Of a stretch of DNA of 64,000 bases, positions 32,901 to 44,500 are shown in pieces; position 1 is the first letter of the stretch; each line of letters begins with the position of its first letter. The stretch comes from Pleurotus ostreatus/Saccharomyces cerevisiae fusant (taxonomy: Eukaryota > Opisthokonta). The notes beneath the pieces are model-generated. The model was given only the letters and a program-made list of their open reading frames with translations. It was not told where the DNA came from and did no database searches. The translations under genes and the position numbers were made by a program. The stretch is from NCBI GenBank assembly GCA_024196135.1, contig JAMQCK010000011.1, forward strand, positions 62,001-126,000, read 5' to 3'.

Positions 32901-33543
32901 ATATGGCTCGCACGGCAAGTCCGCGAGCTCGCTGCACACGCAGGGCACGCTGGACAGCGCGGCGATCGAGCATATGGGCATGATGGACGTGGCGCAGCGC
33001 GTAAGGACGGGGAGCCACCAGACGCGCGACAGCTCGCTGAGCTACGATACGGAGGATGGGGCGTCGCTGGCGGAGGATGGGAGGTGGCTGGCGAGTAGGG
33101 GCGAGCAGGATGCGGAGGTGATTGCGTCGCCGACTGCTCTCAATGCTCCGCCCAATGTAGTCACCTCGCCCACCATGATTACCTCTCCAACCGCGGTCAC
33201 CTCCCCCATAGCCATGGCCGCTGCCATCCGGAGCCCCTCCCCCATCTCCCTTCCTCCCTCCATGACGACCAAGTCCGCCTCCAACGGCTCAGGCGACTCG
33301 TCCTTCCCGCCCCCACCTCCTCCGCCAAAGCGTAGTAGTGGCAGCGGCGGCGGCGTCGTGGCGCGCGTGCGTGACTACGAGCGACGAATGTCGCAGGCCG
33401 CGGACTTCCCCCCGCCGCCGACGAATACGCGGGCGAGGGAGGAGCGCTCGAAGCCGCCTGCGGTCGACTACGGGCTCGTCCCGAGGCGGTCGTTGTTCGT
33501 GGCGAATCCGGACCATGGGAAGAAGGGGTCGGGCGATTCGTGA
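29914..33543 (+). CDS. Type I membrane protein with six-kelch propeller and long cytoplasmic tail
   Basis: Probably a cell-surface or secretory-pathway protein. Exons 29914-29990, 30042-30952 and 31088-33543 add to 3444 nt, 1147 residues. The start yields a signal peptide (MRCPTCMLTLLLLRFPQVRA) with mature TPAPRWGQAT; an inner Met at residue 7 is an alternative start. Six kelch blades follow, each with a Gly-Gly pair: LFVHGGKSD, LSFGGQPG, VYIIGGERA, ILVFGGYAA, VLIHGGSDQ and FGFGGYSS, the last split by intron 2. A Ser/Thr- and Gly/Asn/Asp-rich juxtamembrane stalk precedes a transmembrane helix (AVGTILGFLLCAAAIIVVVW) near residue 450. The remaining ~690 residues are a Ser/Pro-rich, probably disordered cytosolic tail with polyproline near the end (FPPPPPPPKR). 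Galactose-oxidase catalytic residues are not apparent. Confidence 0.88.
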
Positions 33544-34169
33544 TCTCGTCGCCCACGTCTCCGGTCTCCCACTGCCGTGCCGTTGTAAAACACCTCTTCA
33601 TCTCGCTCTACCCTACCCTCACGGAGAACAGACTGTACATAACGACCCGATGTAGATAGATCTCCTGTACTCTCATGCGTCGTCGTTGGGCCCTTTGGTG
33701 CGTTTTTATTCGCTTTGACTTCCTCCGGTGTATCTCTCGGTTACTTCATCTAGTGTACCGGTCTATTGCTTCATCTTTGTTTACGATACTTGTAACGAAC
33801 TGTTCACGACCTTGCTTGTTTATCCGTACTCACATACAGACTATCCGTGCCCTTTTGTGGCCTGTACCAACCGATGTTCTAATACGCTACTAAATGGACA
33901 ATTGTACTTGTGGCTGCGGGCCATTTCTTAAATTCCGTACGAAGCCCGTCGTTGGAGCAGAGAAACACAAGGGTATGTCATCACTGTTCTCACGAGAATC
34001 TGGTCAGCAATCGTTCAATCCGGACAGGAGAGACGATTGTCACGCGATACATGGTGAAGTACATCTACGCCATCATTAGCCAGCTATCAAAGGCATATAC
34101 GTAGGTACACGGAGGTATACAGGCAGACACGGAAAAGAATACATGCGAAGTCCAAGTATATCTCCTGCC
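33544..34169. other. Convergent 3' intergenic region
   Basis: Shared downstream region of the kelch gene (+) and the helicase gene (-). It contains TGTACATA (33634) and TGTAGATA (33651) about 90-110 nt after the kelch stop, which fit UGUANAUA or polyadenylation efficiency elements. No ORF is supported. Confidence 0.5.
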
Positions 34170-36535
34170 CTACTTCGCGTTGCCGACTGTGGTGTCTTTC
34201 TTCAGTAGGTCCTTGACGTACTGTGTTAGGAGTTTGGTCAGTGGCGTTCTACAGGCAGGACAGGGTCAATCAGGTCGCGCGGCAACTGCCGAGCGACGCA
34301 AGGCTCTTCCGTTGAGCACGTCGCTCGCCAGGCAGCACTCCGCGCGCGGAAGCGCGTGACCATCTTTGTAGCACAGAAACAACCCACTTACATCCTCGAT
34401 CTCCCCCTCGTCTTTCTCCTTCGTTGGTATAGCCTGGATCTCGCGGCCCATCTCGCGCTCAAGCACCTTCAATAAGTCGTACGACCGCTGGTCGTGCACG
34501 AAGCTAATTGAGATGCCACGACGACCGAAGCGACCTGTCCGACCTGGGAGAAGGGGTCAGTGAGTGCTCGCACAGTGCAGTCATTGTCCAAGGGGCGCGC
34601 AGCGAAGCACGTCGAGTGAGGGCGCGACGTGAGTACCCCTCCAGGTCTAGCGTACGCCGCAATCAGAATAAGGGATAGACACGTACCTATCCTATGAATG
34701 TACGTCTCTAGATCCGGCTTGTCGTTGTTCGAGCCGTACCGGTTCTTGTCGCGCTCGCTCATAAGCGGGAGGTCGTAGTTGACGACCATGTTGACCTGGA
34801 GGATGTCGATGCCGCGCGCGATGACGTTCGTGGTGATGAGGACCTGGTTGAGGGTGGGGGTCAGCAAATGGGAGGGGAAGGTTACCTCTGAATCGGCCAG
34901 GGAATTCCCCGCAAGCGACGCACCTTCTCATGTCCCTCGCGGAACCTGTCGATGATCTGATCTCGCTCCGAGCCATCCTTTGCACCGTGCAACGCCGCCA
35001 CCTTGTGTCCCTCCTTGATCATCCGCTGCGCGATGTTGTCTGCCTCTTGCCGGTACTACATGATAGCAAATTAGCCTCTCCATCGCCCCTTCTCCTCAAT
35101 TACCCCACTCACCTGACAGAAAATAATACTCTGCCCAACCGTCAAGATATTATACAACATCACCAGCTTGTCGTATTTGTCCTGCTTGCTCGCGCAGTCG
35201 AGGAAGAACTGCTTGATCGTCCCCACGTTCACCTCCTCCTTCTTGAGCTCGATCTTGTTCGCGTTCGGCGCGAATCTGTCCGCGAACTGGCGCACGTTGT
35301 CGTTGAAGGTCGCGGAGAAGAGGATGGTTTGGTAGCGGAGGTTGCCGGGCGAGCCCGCGGAGCCGAGGAGGCTATAGGGCGTTAGTTCGGTGTATGAGAA
35401 GGGAGAGAGGGGAGGGAGGAGAGATGAAGGATGCGAAGGAAGGAAGAGGGTGAAGGGGGGAGGGGAAAGGAGAACACACCTCTTCACTCGGGTGGTATGG
35501 TCGCCGAGGCCGTCCTGCGCGATCATCTGGTCTGCCTCGTCGACGACGAAGACCTTGATCGTGTCTTTGTTGATAATCTAGGGCTGGCTTAGTCGCGGCT
35601 GAGAGCGTGTAGATGCGAACCATGAGATTTAGCCACGCGTTACGAATGCAGCGCGCGCTCATATCACTCAACCCGCCTCGATCCCACTCACCCGCTTCTG
35701 CAAGTACGACGCCATCGTCCCCGGTGTGCCCACGACGAGGTGCGCGTTGACCTTGTGCTTAGCGGGCGGCCCGTTGTCGTCCTTGATCGCGAACTCGGTC
35801 GTGATCTTGGTGAACTTGCCCATGAGGGCGACGACGCTCATGATTTGGCGCGCAAGCTCGCGCGAGGGGGCGATGCAGATGGCCTGGGTAGACTGGAGGT
35901 CCGGATTGATGCGACTCAGCATGGTGAGGACGAACGCGGCGGTCTTCCCGGTGCCAGATTGCGACTGGCCGATGAAGTTTGTTGGTCTGCATCACGTATC
36001 CATCGCGTCAGGAAAGGTAGCAGCCGTGGACCAACGCAGCACACGCACGGGTCACGCAACAGCATCGGTAGCGCCCTCTCCTGGATCTTCGACGGGCGGG
36101 TGAAGCCCATTGCCATCAGGCCTTCTCGGAGGCTCTGGTGTCTGGAGGGGGGTACGTGAGGAGGATGAGATGGGGGAAGGGGATGAGACGCGCACAGGCC
36201 GAGCTCCTCGAAGTTCTTGACGCTATACAGTGGGCTGCCGGCGTCGAGGGTCGGATCGGCGAGGGTAACCTATGGAAGCGAGTCAGAGAGATTGACTAGT
36301 GTTAGGGGGACAACGGAGAACGCACCTGAACATCGTGCGTCGGCTCCAGCAAGTCAGCTAAGCGCCGTCGCGTCAATCCCTCGTCGGTCGTTGTTTGTAA
36401 TTCTGGACGTACACTGCTGAGGCTCAGGTGCCGGCGCCTCTAAAGGGTGAGCTCGTCAGATCTCGCAGCGCACGATAAGATATGCGGCGCACCTCCTTCC
36501 ACCCATCCGTCTTCGTCTTTCTTGAGGGTAGCCAT
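34170..36535 (-). CDS. DBP5: DEAD-box ATP-dependent RNA helicase Dbp5 (mRNA export)
   Basis: Remodels mRNPs on the cytoplasmic face of the nuclear pore; activated by Gle1 and InsP6 in characterised fungi. About ten exons. The N-terminus [15 protein letters not shown] leads to the Dbp5-typical [14 protein letters not shown] and the Q motif [15 protein letters not shown]. Helicase motifs in order: [11 protein letters not shown] (I), APSRELARQ (Ia), GTPGT (Ib), VVDEADQMI (II, DEAD), FSATF (III), IIFCQ (IV), [11 protein letters not shown] (V) and HRIGRTGRFG (VI, split by an intron after HRIG). The C-terminus is [34 protein letters not shown] and the [19 protein letters not shown] segment match Dbp5/DDX19 better than other DEAD-box families. 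Convergent with the kelch gene. Confidence 0.92.
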
Positions 36536-38518
36536 GGCGGTCAAGTGTGATGATGGAATATCGATCGGCGATGATGATGATGCTCGGTACCAAAGCTGCA
36601 ATTTGCACGTGAGAGACATGTGGCGCAGGTTCGACTTCAGCCTCGCTGTTTCCTGCATCGTCTAAGGAGATAGCAGCGGGTGGTCTTACGTGAGCATACC
36701 TCTTCAAGGAGTAACTGCTCTTCAAGGAGTAACTGTCTCTATGAGGTACTCCATGCGTCCATCGATGAGGAGTGGCTGTTGTATGTGGTGGCACCCACGA
36801 CATTAACTGTCAGCGTCGATGGCCCGTCGAAGAAGGAGGCAAAAAAGCATCGTAGCTGTCTCTGCGCTCGATTGAACTCTCCTGAGTCCAGGTCAGCCCC
36901 ATGCAGGCCAGAACATTGTGCAGATAGTAGTGGTACATCGTGAGGATAACGGGGATGTATGAAATCAAGTTCTCCACTGCAATATAAGTACACTCCCCCT
37001 AAAGGCTGCCGTGAGTATTTCTTTCATGTACTCGCCTTGCGAAGCAATGCCATCTGGCTACGTGGGGCCCACCGGATTCTGCATCTAGCTGCTGATTTAC
37101 GAGGTCCAGTCTCCTGGCCTTGGCTTCTCACTAATCAGATCGACAGGAATTGTATCACATGGTAAAGAGCTGGCTTGAGATTTGTATAGTGATTCAAAGA
37201 TATATACTGCATAAGGGAAAGAGGAAGGGAGGGAAGAGGGGTACGGCAAAGCACGAATAAATCAGCGGCGAAGTCCGAATGTCACGGTCGCGTCGGTCAC
37301 AAAGTGACTGATGGCGTCGGCGATCGTCTGCGGGGAACTTGAGGGCTTGCAACCCACGACCGGGATGGAGACGTAGACGAGGAGGAGGTGCGCAGACGAT
37401 GGTACAGGTCAAGGACAAAACGCATGAACGCAATTGGTAGAGGTGATTTTGATCAGCCAAGTATTGCTTCAAACGTGGCCGAACTTCGACGGTCTAGACC
37501 GATGTGAAGGGGGCCCCCTGACAGGCAGATCGGTGGCGACGCTCTGGTGGCACCATCGACCAGAGGCGAGCAGAAATCAGGCCATATTGGTGGGGTACCA
37601 GCAGAAACTGCGGTATACCGGCGAAGAGACGGTGAAGAAACCCACGGAAGCCGCGGAGGGGTGAAGGGACCTGAGGAAAAGCCTGAACGACAGAAAGCGC
37701 AATCGAGTTCCCCCGTAATCGTTGTAATTCAGCGAAGTGCAGTTGAGTTTCGTGGCAATCCGCTGAGCTCGTCTCAGCTAGCTCAGCTTCCCCAGAGAGG
37801 TAGCGAACGTAGTAAGCATCCCCACCGCGACGCGATGAGTTCCCCCAGGGCACGCCGATGCGCCCCCACTCAAGAGCGATGAGGTGGACTTGCTCATTGG
37901 AGGCACAGCACTTTACGAACAAGGATGCAATGGGGACGCTAGTATACAATATTGCTCTGGGGTTGCTGCACGTATACCGAGTCGCGAACGAAGAATCAGA
38001 AGCTCTTGGGGTCGGCCGGGATTTGTGAAGCTGGCCGAGTAATGTGAAGCAGTGATCGACAAAACCACAGGGACACTAGGCGAAGACGCAAGCACCAGCG
38101 TATCAGATGGAAAGCACCCCGGCTTGACGTATCACGAAGTCCGGCAGAGGGCGTGCAGGACAACGTTGCTTTGGCGTGGATCGATGAGGCGTACACGCGT
38201 ACGAGGAAAAACAGGAGAATTTCGGAGCGAGAGACCAGGGTCGCGAGGTAGTGTACGCAGCTGTCCCCTCCGCTGGGTGCAATGGGGAGGCCCTGGGTTC
38301 ATGTTGGGGATCACTGAGCGCCTTGAAGTTGATGAGCGGAAGAAACTCGATGCCGTCTCCGTCTCCGTGAGGCGATTTGAAAAAAGCGCGTCGCCCGGAA
38401 AAGGCAGGCGCGCGCGAGGCCGATCAGGCTGGGGTTGGGGACTTTGGGGGTCCAGCATAAAAGCGCGACGCGTACGCCGCCTCCGTCGACCTTGCCATCC
38501 CCCTCCATCTCTACCAAA
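36536..38518. other. Divergent intergenic region, DBP5 / FAS
   Basis: About 2 kb without a supported gene. Frames of 100-180 codons on both strands lack recognisable motifs and fungal codon bias. It must hold both promoters, and a TATA-like CATAAAAG stands at 38456. Confidence 0.45.
38456..38463 (+). promoter_or_regulatory. TATA-like box of the FAS gene
   Basis: CATAAAAG lies 63 bp upstream of the FAS ATG in a GC-rich context; the short distance fits a brief 5' UTR. Confidence 0.5.
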
Positions 38519-41500
38519 ATGGCTGGCTCAGACGTCTCCTCCAGCGCCGCCGCCATCTCCAAGCGCCCCATCGTGGTCGCGCTAGGCTCGGCAAGGGTGC
38601 GTCGCGCGCACAAAACACATTCCCCCGGAAGATCTGACTTTTCCTCCAGCTCTCCATTCCAGTCTCGACTGACAAGGATGCGTGGATTGCCGCCGAGGTC
38701 CTGCGGGACGAGTTTACCCATGATCAGGCCGCGGAGGACGCGATAGAGACCACCATAGAGCTCGAGAACCCACACGAGGCAGCCGTCGAGCTCGCCGCCA
38801 AGTTTCTCGCATACATCACCGCGAACCTAGACGCGGACCAGGAGTCGGCCCCCGCCCGCACCTCCGTGCTCCTTCATGTCTTCAAGTACTTCACTTCTGC
38901 GTACCTTGCCTCTAAGGACGTACACTCCCTCGCCGCCTCGTTCGACACCGATGTCCGCAAGGTGGTTCTCAAGGCGTACTTTGGCGCGTATGCCGCGCTC
39001 GAGGCGCGCGCGGTCCCCGACATCCCGAAGCAGCCGCAGTCCGCGCTCCTGACTGCCGCCGCTGAGGGCAGCACGTCCGTCTACGCGATTTTCGGCGGCC
39101 AGGGCACCAACGAGGTCTACTTCGACGAGCTCCAGGCGCTCTACGACATCTACACCCCCTTCGTCGCGGCCTTCATCCGCACGATCACCGAGCAGGTCCT
39201 CGTCCCCCTCGCGGACAAGGAGACCGCCTCGAGCTTCTACGCATACGGCCTGAACGTGATTTCCTGGCTCCTCGATCCCTCCTCCCGCCCCGGCGTCCCG
39301 TACTTCGCCTCGATCCCCCTCTCCCTCCCGCTTATCGGTCTCACGCAGTTGGTGCAGTACCTGGTCGTGTGCCGCGTTGCCGGGCTCACGCCGGGCGAGC
39401 TGCGCGCGCGCATCTCGGGCGCGACCGGCCACTCGCAGGGCATTGTCTCCGCGGTCGTCATCGCCGCCTCGGACAGCTTCGAGTCGTACACGGAGAACGC
39501 GCTCAAGGCTGTGCGCTGGCTCTTCTACTCGGGCCTGCGCGCGCAACAGGCGTTCCCCGTCGTCGCCGTCGAGCCGTCAATCGTCGCGGACTCGGTCGAG
39601 GGCGGCGAGGGCGTGCCGAGCACCATGTTGCTCGTTACTGGCCTCCTGCTCAAGGACGTCGAGACGCACCTCGCGAAGACAAACAAGCACCTCCCCTCCA
39701 ACTCCAAGCTCCACATCTCCCTCTACAACGGCCCGAAGGCATTCGTCATCACCGGTCCTGCACGCGCTCTCTACGGCCTCGTGCAGAACCTGCGCAAGGT
39801 GAAGGCGCCCAGCGGCCTCGATCAGAGCAAGGTTCCTTTCTCTCAGCGCAAGCCTGTCTTCTCCGTCCGCTTCCTCGTTGTCAACGCTCCCTACCACTCC
39901 GAATACCTCACCGGCGTCACCGACAAGGTCGCGAGCGAGGACCTGGCCGGCGAAGAGCTTTGGCAGGCCGCCGATCTCAAGGTGCCAGTCTATCACACGG
40001 AGAACGGTGCGTTTCTTATCCATCACATCTTATTACGTCGTGTCTATTGTGCTGGATTCGGCATTGCCTTTTGTTCTGGATTTAGCCTCGCCTTTTGATC
40101 TGAATATGGTAACTAACAACCTTGTTTCAGGTTCGGATCTGCGGGAGTCGAAGTCAAGCATCACGCGGGAACTCTGCGACCAGATCTTCACGCTTGCGCT
40201 GCACTGGGACCGTGCGACCAACTTCCCCGAGACTGCTACCCACGCCGTCGACTTCGGTCCTGGTGGTCTCTCTGGCATCGGCCCTCTGACTGCCCGCAAC
40301 CTCGACGGCCGCGGTGTTCGTGTTATCGTCGCCGGTGACAAGGGCAAGGGTGATGCCGAGCTCTTCGACCCGACAGAGATCAAGACCGAGCAGTGCTGGA
40401 GCAAGAAGTGGGCGCCTAAGCTCGTCAAGACCAGGTCAGTACTCTCCTATTTGCGTTCAAGGTACGAAGGGCTGACAAGCTACATACAGTGACGGGACCC
40501 TCCACCTCGATACGCCCTTCTCTCGCCTCCTTGGCAAGCCGCCTATCATGGTTCCCGGTATGACGCCGTCGACTGTTCAGGCCGGCTTCGTCTCTGCTGT
40601 CCTCAATGCCGGCTACCACATCGAGCTCGCTGGTGGTGGCCACTTCGCCCCCGGCATGCTCCGCGCCAAGGTTGCTGAGATTCAGAAGCGCGTTGCCCCT
40701 GGTGTCGGTGTCACTCTCAACGCCCTCTACATCAACCCCGCGCAGTTCACCTTCCAGCTCCCGCTCTGGCAGGAGATGCGCCGCGAGGGTCTCCCGATTG
40801 AGGGGTTCTGTGTCGCCGCCGGTATCCCGACCGTCGAGAAGGCCGCGGAGATCATCAGCTCGCTGCAGGCCTCCGGCATCAAGCACGTCTCGTTCAAGCC
40901 CGGCTCCGTCGAGGGCATCCGTCAGGTCGTAGCCATCGCCGCCGCGAACCCCGACTTCCCTGTGATCATGCAGTGGACGGGTGGTCGCGCTGGTGGTCAC
41001 CACTCGTACGAGGACTTCCATGCGCCGATCTTGGCCACCTACCGTTCCATCCGCGCTCACGACAATCTCATTCTCGTCGGCGGCTCTGGCTTCGGTAGCG
41101 GCGAGGACGTCTGGCCGTACCTTACCGGTGACTGGAGCAAGGAGATGTTCGGCCTCCAGCCCATGCCCTTTGACGGTTTTCTCTTCGGCTCGCGTGTCAT
41201 GGTCGCCAAGGAGGCGCACACTTCCTCCGGCGTCAAGGACCTAATCGTTGCCGCGTCCGGCGTCGACGACAAGAACTGGGAGGACACCTACGTCAAGCCC
41301 GCCGGCGGCATCCTCACCGTACGTTCTGAGCTCGGCGAGCCCATCCACAAGGTCGCCACGCGCGCCGTCAAGTTGTGGAAGGAGTTCGACGACACGGTCT
41401 TCAAGCTGCCGCGCGAGAAGCGCGAGGCGTGGCTCAACGAGCGCAAGGACGAGATTATCGGCAAGCTCAACCGCGACTTCAACAAGCCATGGTTCCCGTG

Positions 41501-44500
41501 GAAGAAGGACGACAGCGCCGCCGCGGACCTTTCCGACATGACCTACGAGGAGGTCGTCCTCCGCATGCTTCGTCTCATGTACGTGGCGCACCAGTCGCGC
41601 TGGGTCGACATTTCCCTGCGCAACCTCACCGGTGACTGGATCCGTCGCGTCGAGGAGCGTTTCGCGGGCGTCAACGGGACGGGCGACAAGCCGTCGCTGC
41701 TCCAGTCCTACACTCGCCTGGACGACCCGATGCCCTTCGTCGAGGAGTTCTTCGCTGCGTACCCGTTGGCGAAGGAGCAGCTTCTCGCTACCGACGATGC
41801 GGCGTACTTCCTCGCCATCTGCCGCCGTCCGACGCAGAAGCCGGTGCCGTTCATCCCCGTTCTCGACAACCAGTTTGAGTTCTGGTTCAAGAAGGTGCGT
41901 TGACTGCATTCCATTACTTACCTTCTTACTCACGCATCTGTAGGACTCCCTCTGGGCTGCTGAGGACGTCGACGCCGTCTTCGACCAGGACCCGCAGCGC
42001 GTCTGCATTCTCCAGGGCCCGGTCGCTGTCAAGTGGTCGAAGGTCAAGGACGAGCCGATTAAGGAGCTCTTGGGCGGCATCAACTCAACCCTCGTCACCC
42101 GCCTCCTTGAGCGCAGCTATGGCAACGACGAGAGCAAGGTTCCCGTCGTCGACTACCTCGCCGCTCGCCCGAAGTCCGTTCCCTCTCTTCACTCTTCGAA
42201 GGCCGACGGCAAGGTCGTCTTCCAGACCGGCGCATCGGTGCCCTCGACGGCCAGCTGGCTCGAGTCTCTTGCCGGTCCCGAGCTGTCGTGGCTCCGCGCC
42301 CTCATCACTTCGAAGACCATCGTCCAAGGCGGCTCCTACATCGACAACCCCCTCCGCCGCATCCTCATTCCCCGTCCGCACCAGAAGGTCGTCGTCGACT
42401 ACACCGGCGACGTCCCCTCGCACCTCTCCGCGTTCGGCGCCATGCGCTCTCATGGTGCTCACGACCCCGACTTCCAGGCGGTCGACATCGCGTACGACGC
42501 CGCCTCCAAGAAGATCAGTCTGACACTCTTCGAGGAGCGTCGCGGTGTTTCGGTGCCGCTCAGCCTCGAGTTCATCTACAAGCCCGAGCAGGGCTTCGCA
42601 CCGATCCACGAGGTCGCGGAGGGCCGCAACGACCGCATCAAAGCCTTCTACTGGAAGCTCTGGTACGGCGACGACGAGGCGCTGCCTAACATTGACGTGC
42701 GCGACGTCCTCAAGGGCGCTGAGGTCACCATCAAGGCCGAGGACGTCGAGCAGTTCTGCGCTGTTGTCGGGAACCAGGGCGAGGCTTTCAAGAGCGCTCG
42801 CGAGGAGACGCCGATGGCTCCCATGGACTTCGCCATTGTCACAGGTTGGCAGGTAAGCAGCGTCTACAAAATCTTTCAACCCAGTGTCTAACAATTGTAC
42901 CAGGCCATCATCAAGTCGATCTTCCCGTCGACTATCGATGGAGACCTCCTCAAGCTTGTCCATCTCTCCAACGGTTTCCGCATGGTCGAGGGCGCGTCCC
43001 CTCTCCGCGTTGGCGACGTCTGCACCGCCGAGGCCCGCATCTCCTCTGTCGTCAACTCCGACGCAGGCAAGATCGTCAAGGTCAAGGGTCACGTTCTTCG
43101 CGCTGGCAAGCCTATCATCGAGGTCGTCTCCGCCTTCCTCTACCGCGGCAAATTTACCGACTTCGGCAACACCTTCGAGACCACGGAGGAGCCCGACTAC
43201 GAGGTGGCGCTCGAGAATGACGCCCAGGTCGGTGTCCTGCAGTCGAAGGAGTGGTTCGAGTGGGACGACGACACGCACCCGTTGCTCGCCGGCACGAACC
43301 TCATCTTCCGCGTCCGCACGCAGGTGTCCTACAAGGACAAGAACTCCTTCAGTGACATGGAGGTCTCCGGTGAGATCTTCGTCCGCAACCAGCTGAAGGC
43401 TCTCGTCAAGGTCGGCACCGTGTCCTTCGAGTCGGATGAGTGCAAGGGCAACCCCGTCGTCGCCTACCTCCAACGCCACGGCAAGGTTCTCAACGCGCAG
43501 ACTCCTCTCGCGACCGAGTACACCATGTCGAAGGAGGTCACTCCGTTCTCTGCGCCCCTCACCAACGAGCCGTACTCCAAGATCTCCGGCGACTTCAACC
43601 CCATCCACATCAACCCGTACTTTGCCTGCTTCGCTTCCCTTCCTGGCACCATCACGCACGGTCTTTGGTCGAGCGCGGCGACGCGTCGCTATGTCGAGAA
43701 CGTTGTCGCTCAGGGTCATCCGGAGCGTGTCCTTTCGTGAGTACGGCTTGCTGTCTATTGTTTCTCGTGCTGACGGACCTGCTACAGGTACGACGTGTCC
43801 TTCGTCGGCATGGTCCTGCCTGGCGATTCGCTCAAGGTCAACATCCGCCACGTCGCGATGCGCGACGGCAACCTTGTCGTCAAGATCGTGACCACCAACG
43901 ACCGCGATGAGAAGGTCCTCGAGGGCTCCGCCGAGGTCGCTCAGCCGCCTACCGCGTACGTCTTCACCGGTCAGGGTTCGCAAGAGCCAGGTATGGGCAT
44001 GGACTTGTACAACAGCTCTCCGGCCGCCCGCGCCGTCTGGGAGGGTGCCGACGCTCACTTGCTCGCTGTCTACGGCTTTTCCATCGTCGACATCGTCAAG
44101 AACAACCCGAAGGAGAAGACCATTCACTTCGGTGGCATCAAGGGGCAGGCTATCCGCCAGCGCTACATGGACATGACCTACGACACAACCGACAAGGACG
44201 GCAACGTCAAGACTCTCCCTCTCTTCGCCGACATCGACATCCGCACCGCCAAGTACACCTTCAGCCACCCCAACGGTCTCCTATTCGCCACGCAATTCGC
44301 GCAGATCGCCCTCGTCGTCACCGAGAAGGCTGCCTTCGAGGACATGCGCGTCAAGGGCTTCGTGCAGAAGGACTGTCCCTTTGCCGGCCACTCTCTCGGT
44401 GAATATTCTGCGCTTGCTTCCATCGCCGACGTTCTGCACATCTCGGCCCTCGTTGATGTCGTCTTCTACCGCGGTATCACCATGCAGCGCGCAGTCGAGC

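Noticed and set aside
37494..37949. 151-codon minus-strand frame in the DBP5/FAS spacer
   Set aside because: No motif, weak codon bias and no spliced partners; likely chance.
42085..44268. 727-codon open frame on the minus strand within FAS
   Set aside because: It mirrors the strong codon bias of the FAS sense strand. The antisense translation is Asp/Val/Leu-rich without motifs. The same holds for 45031-46749.
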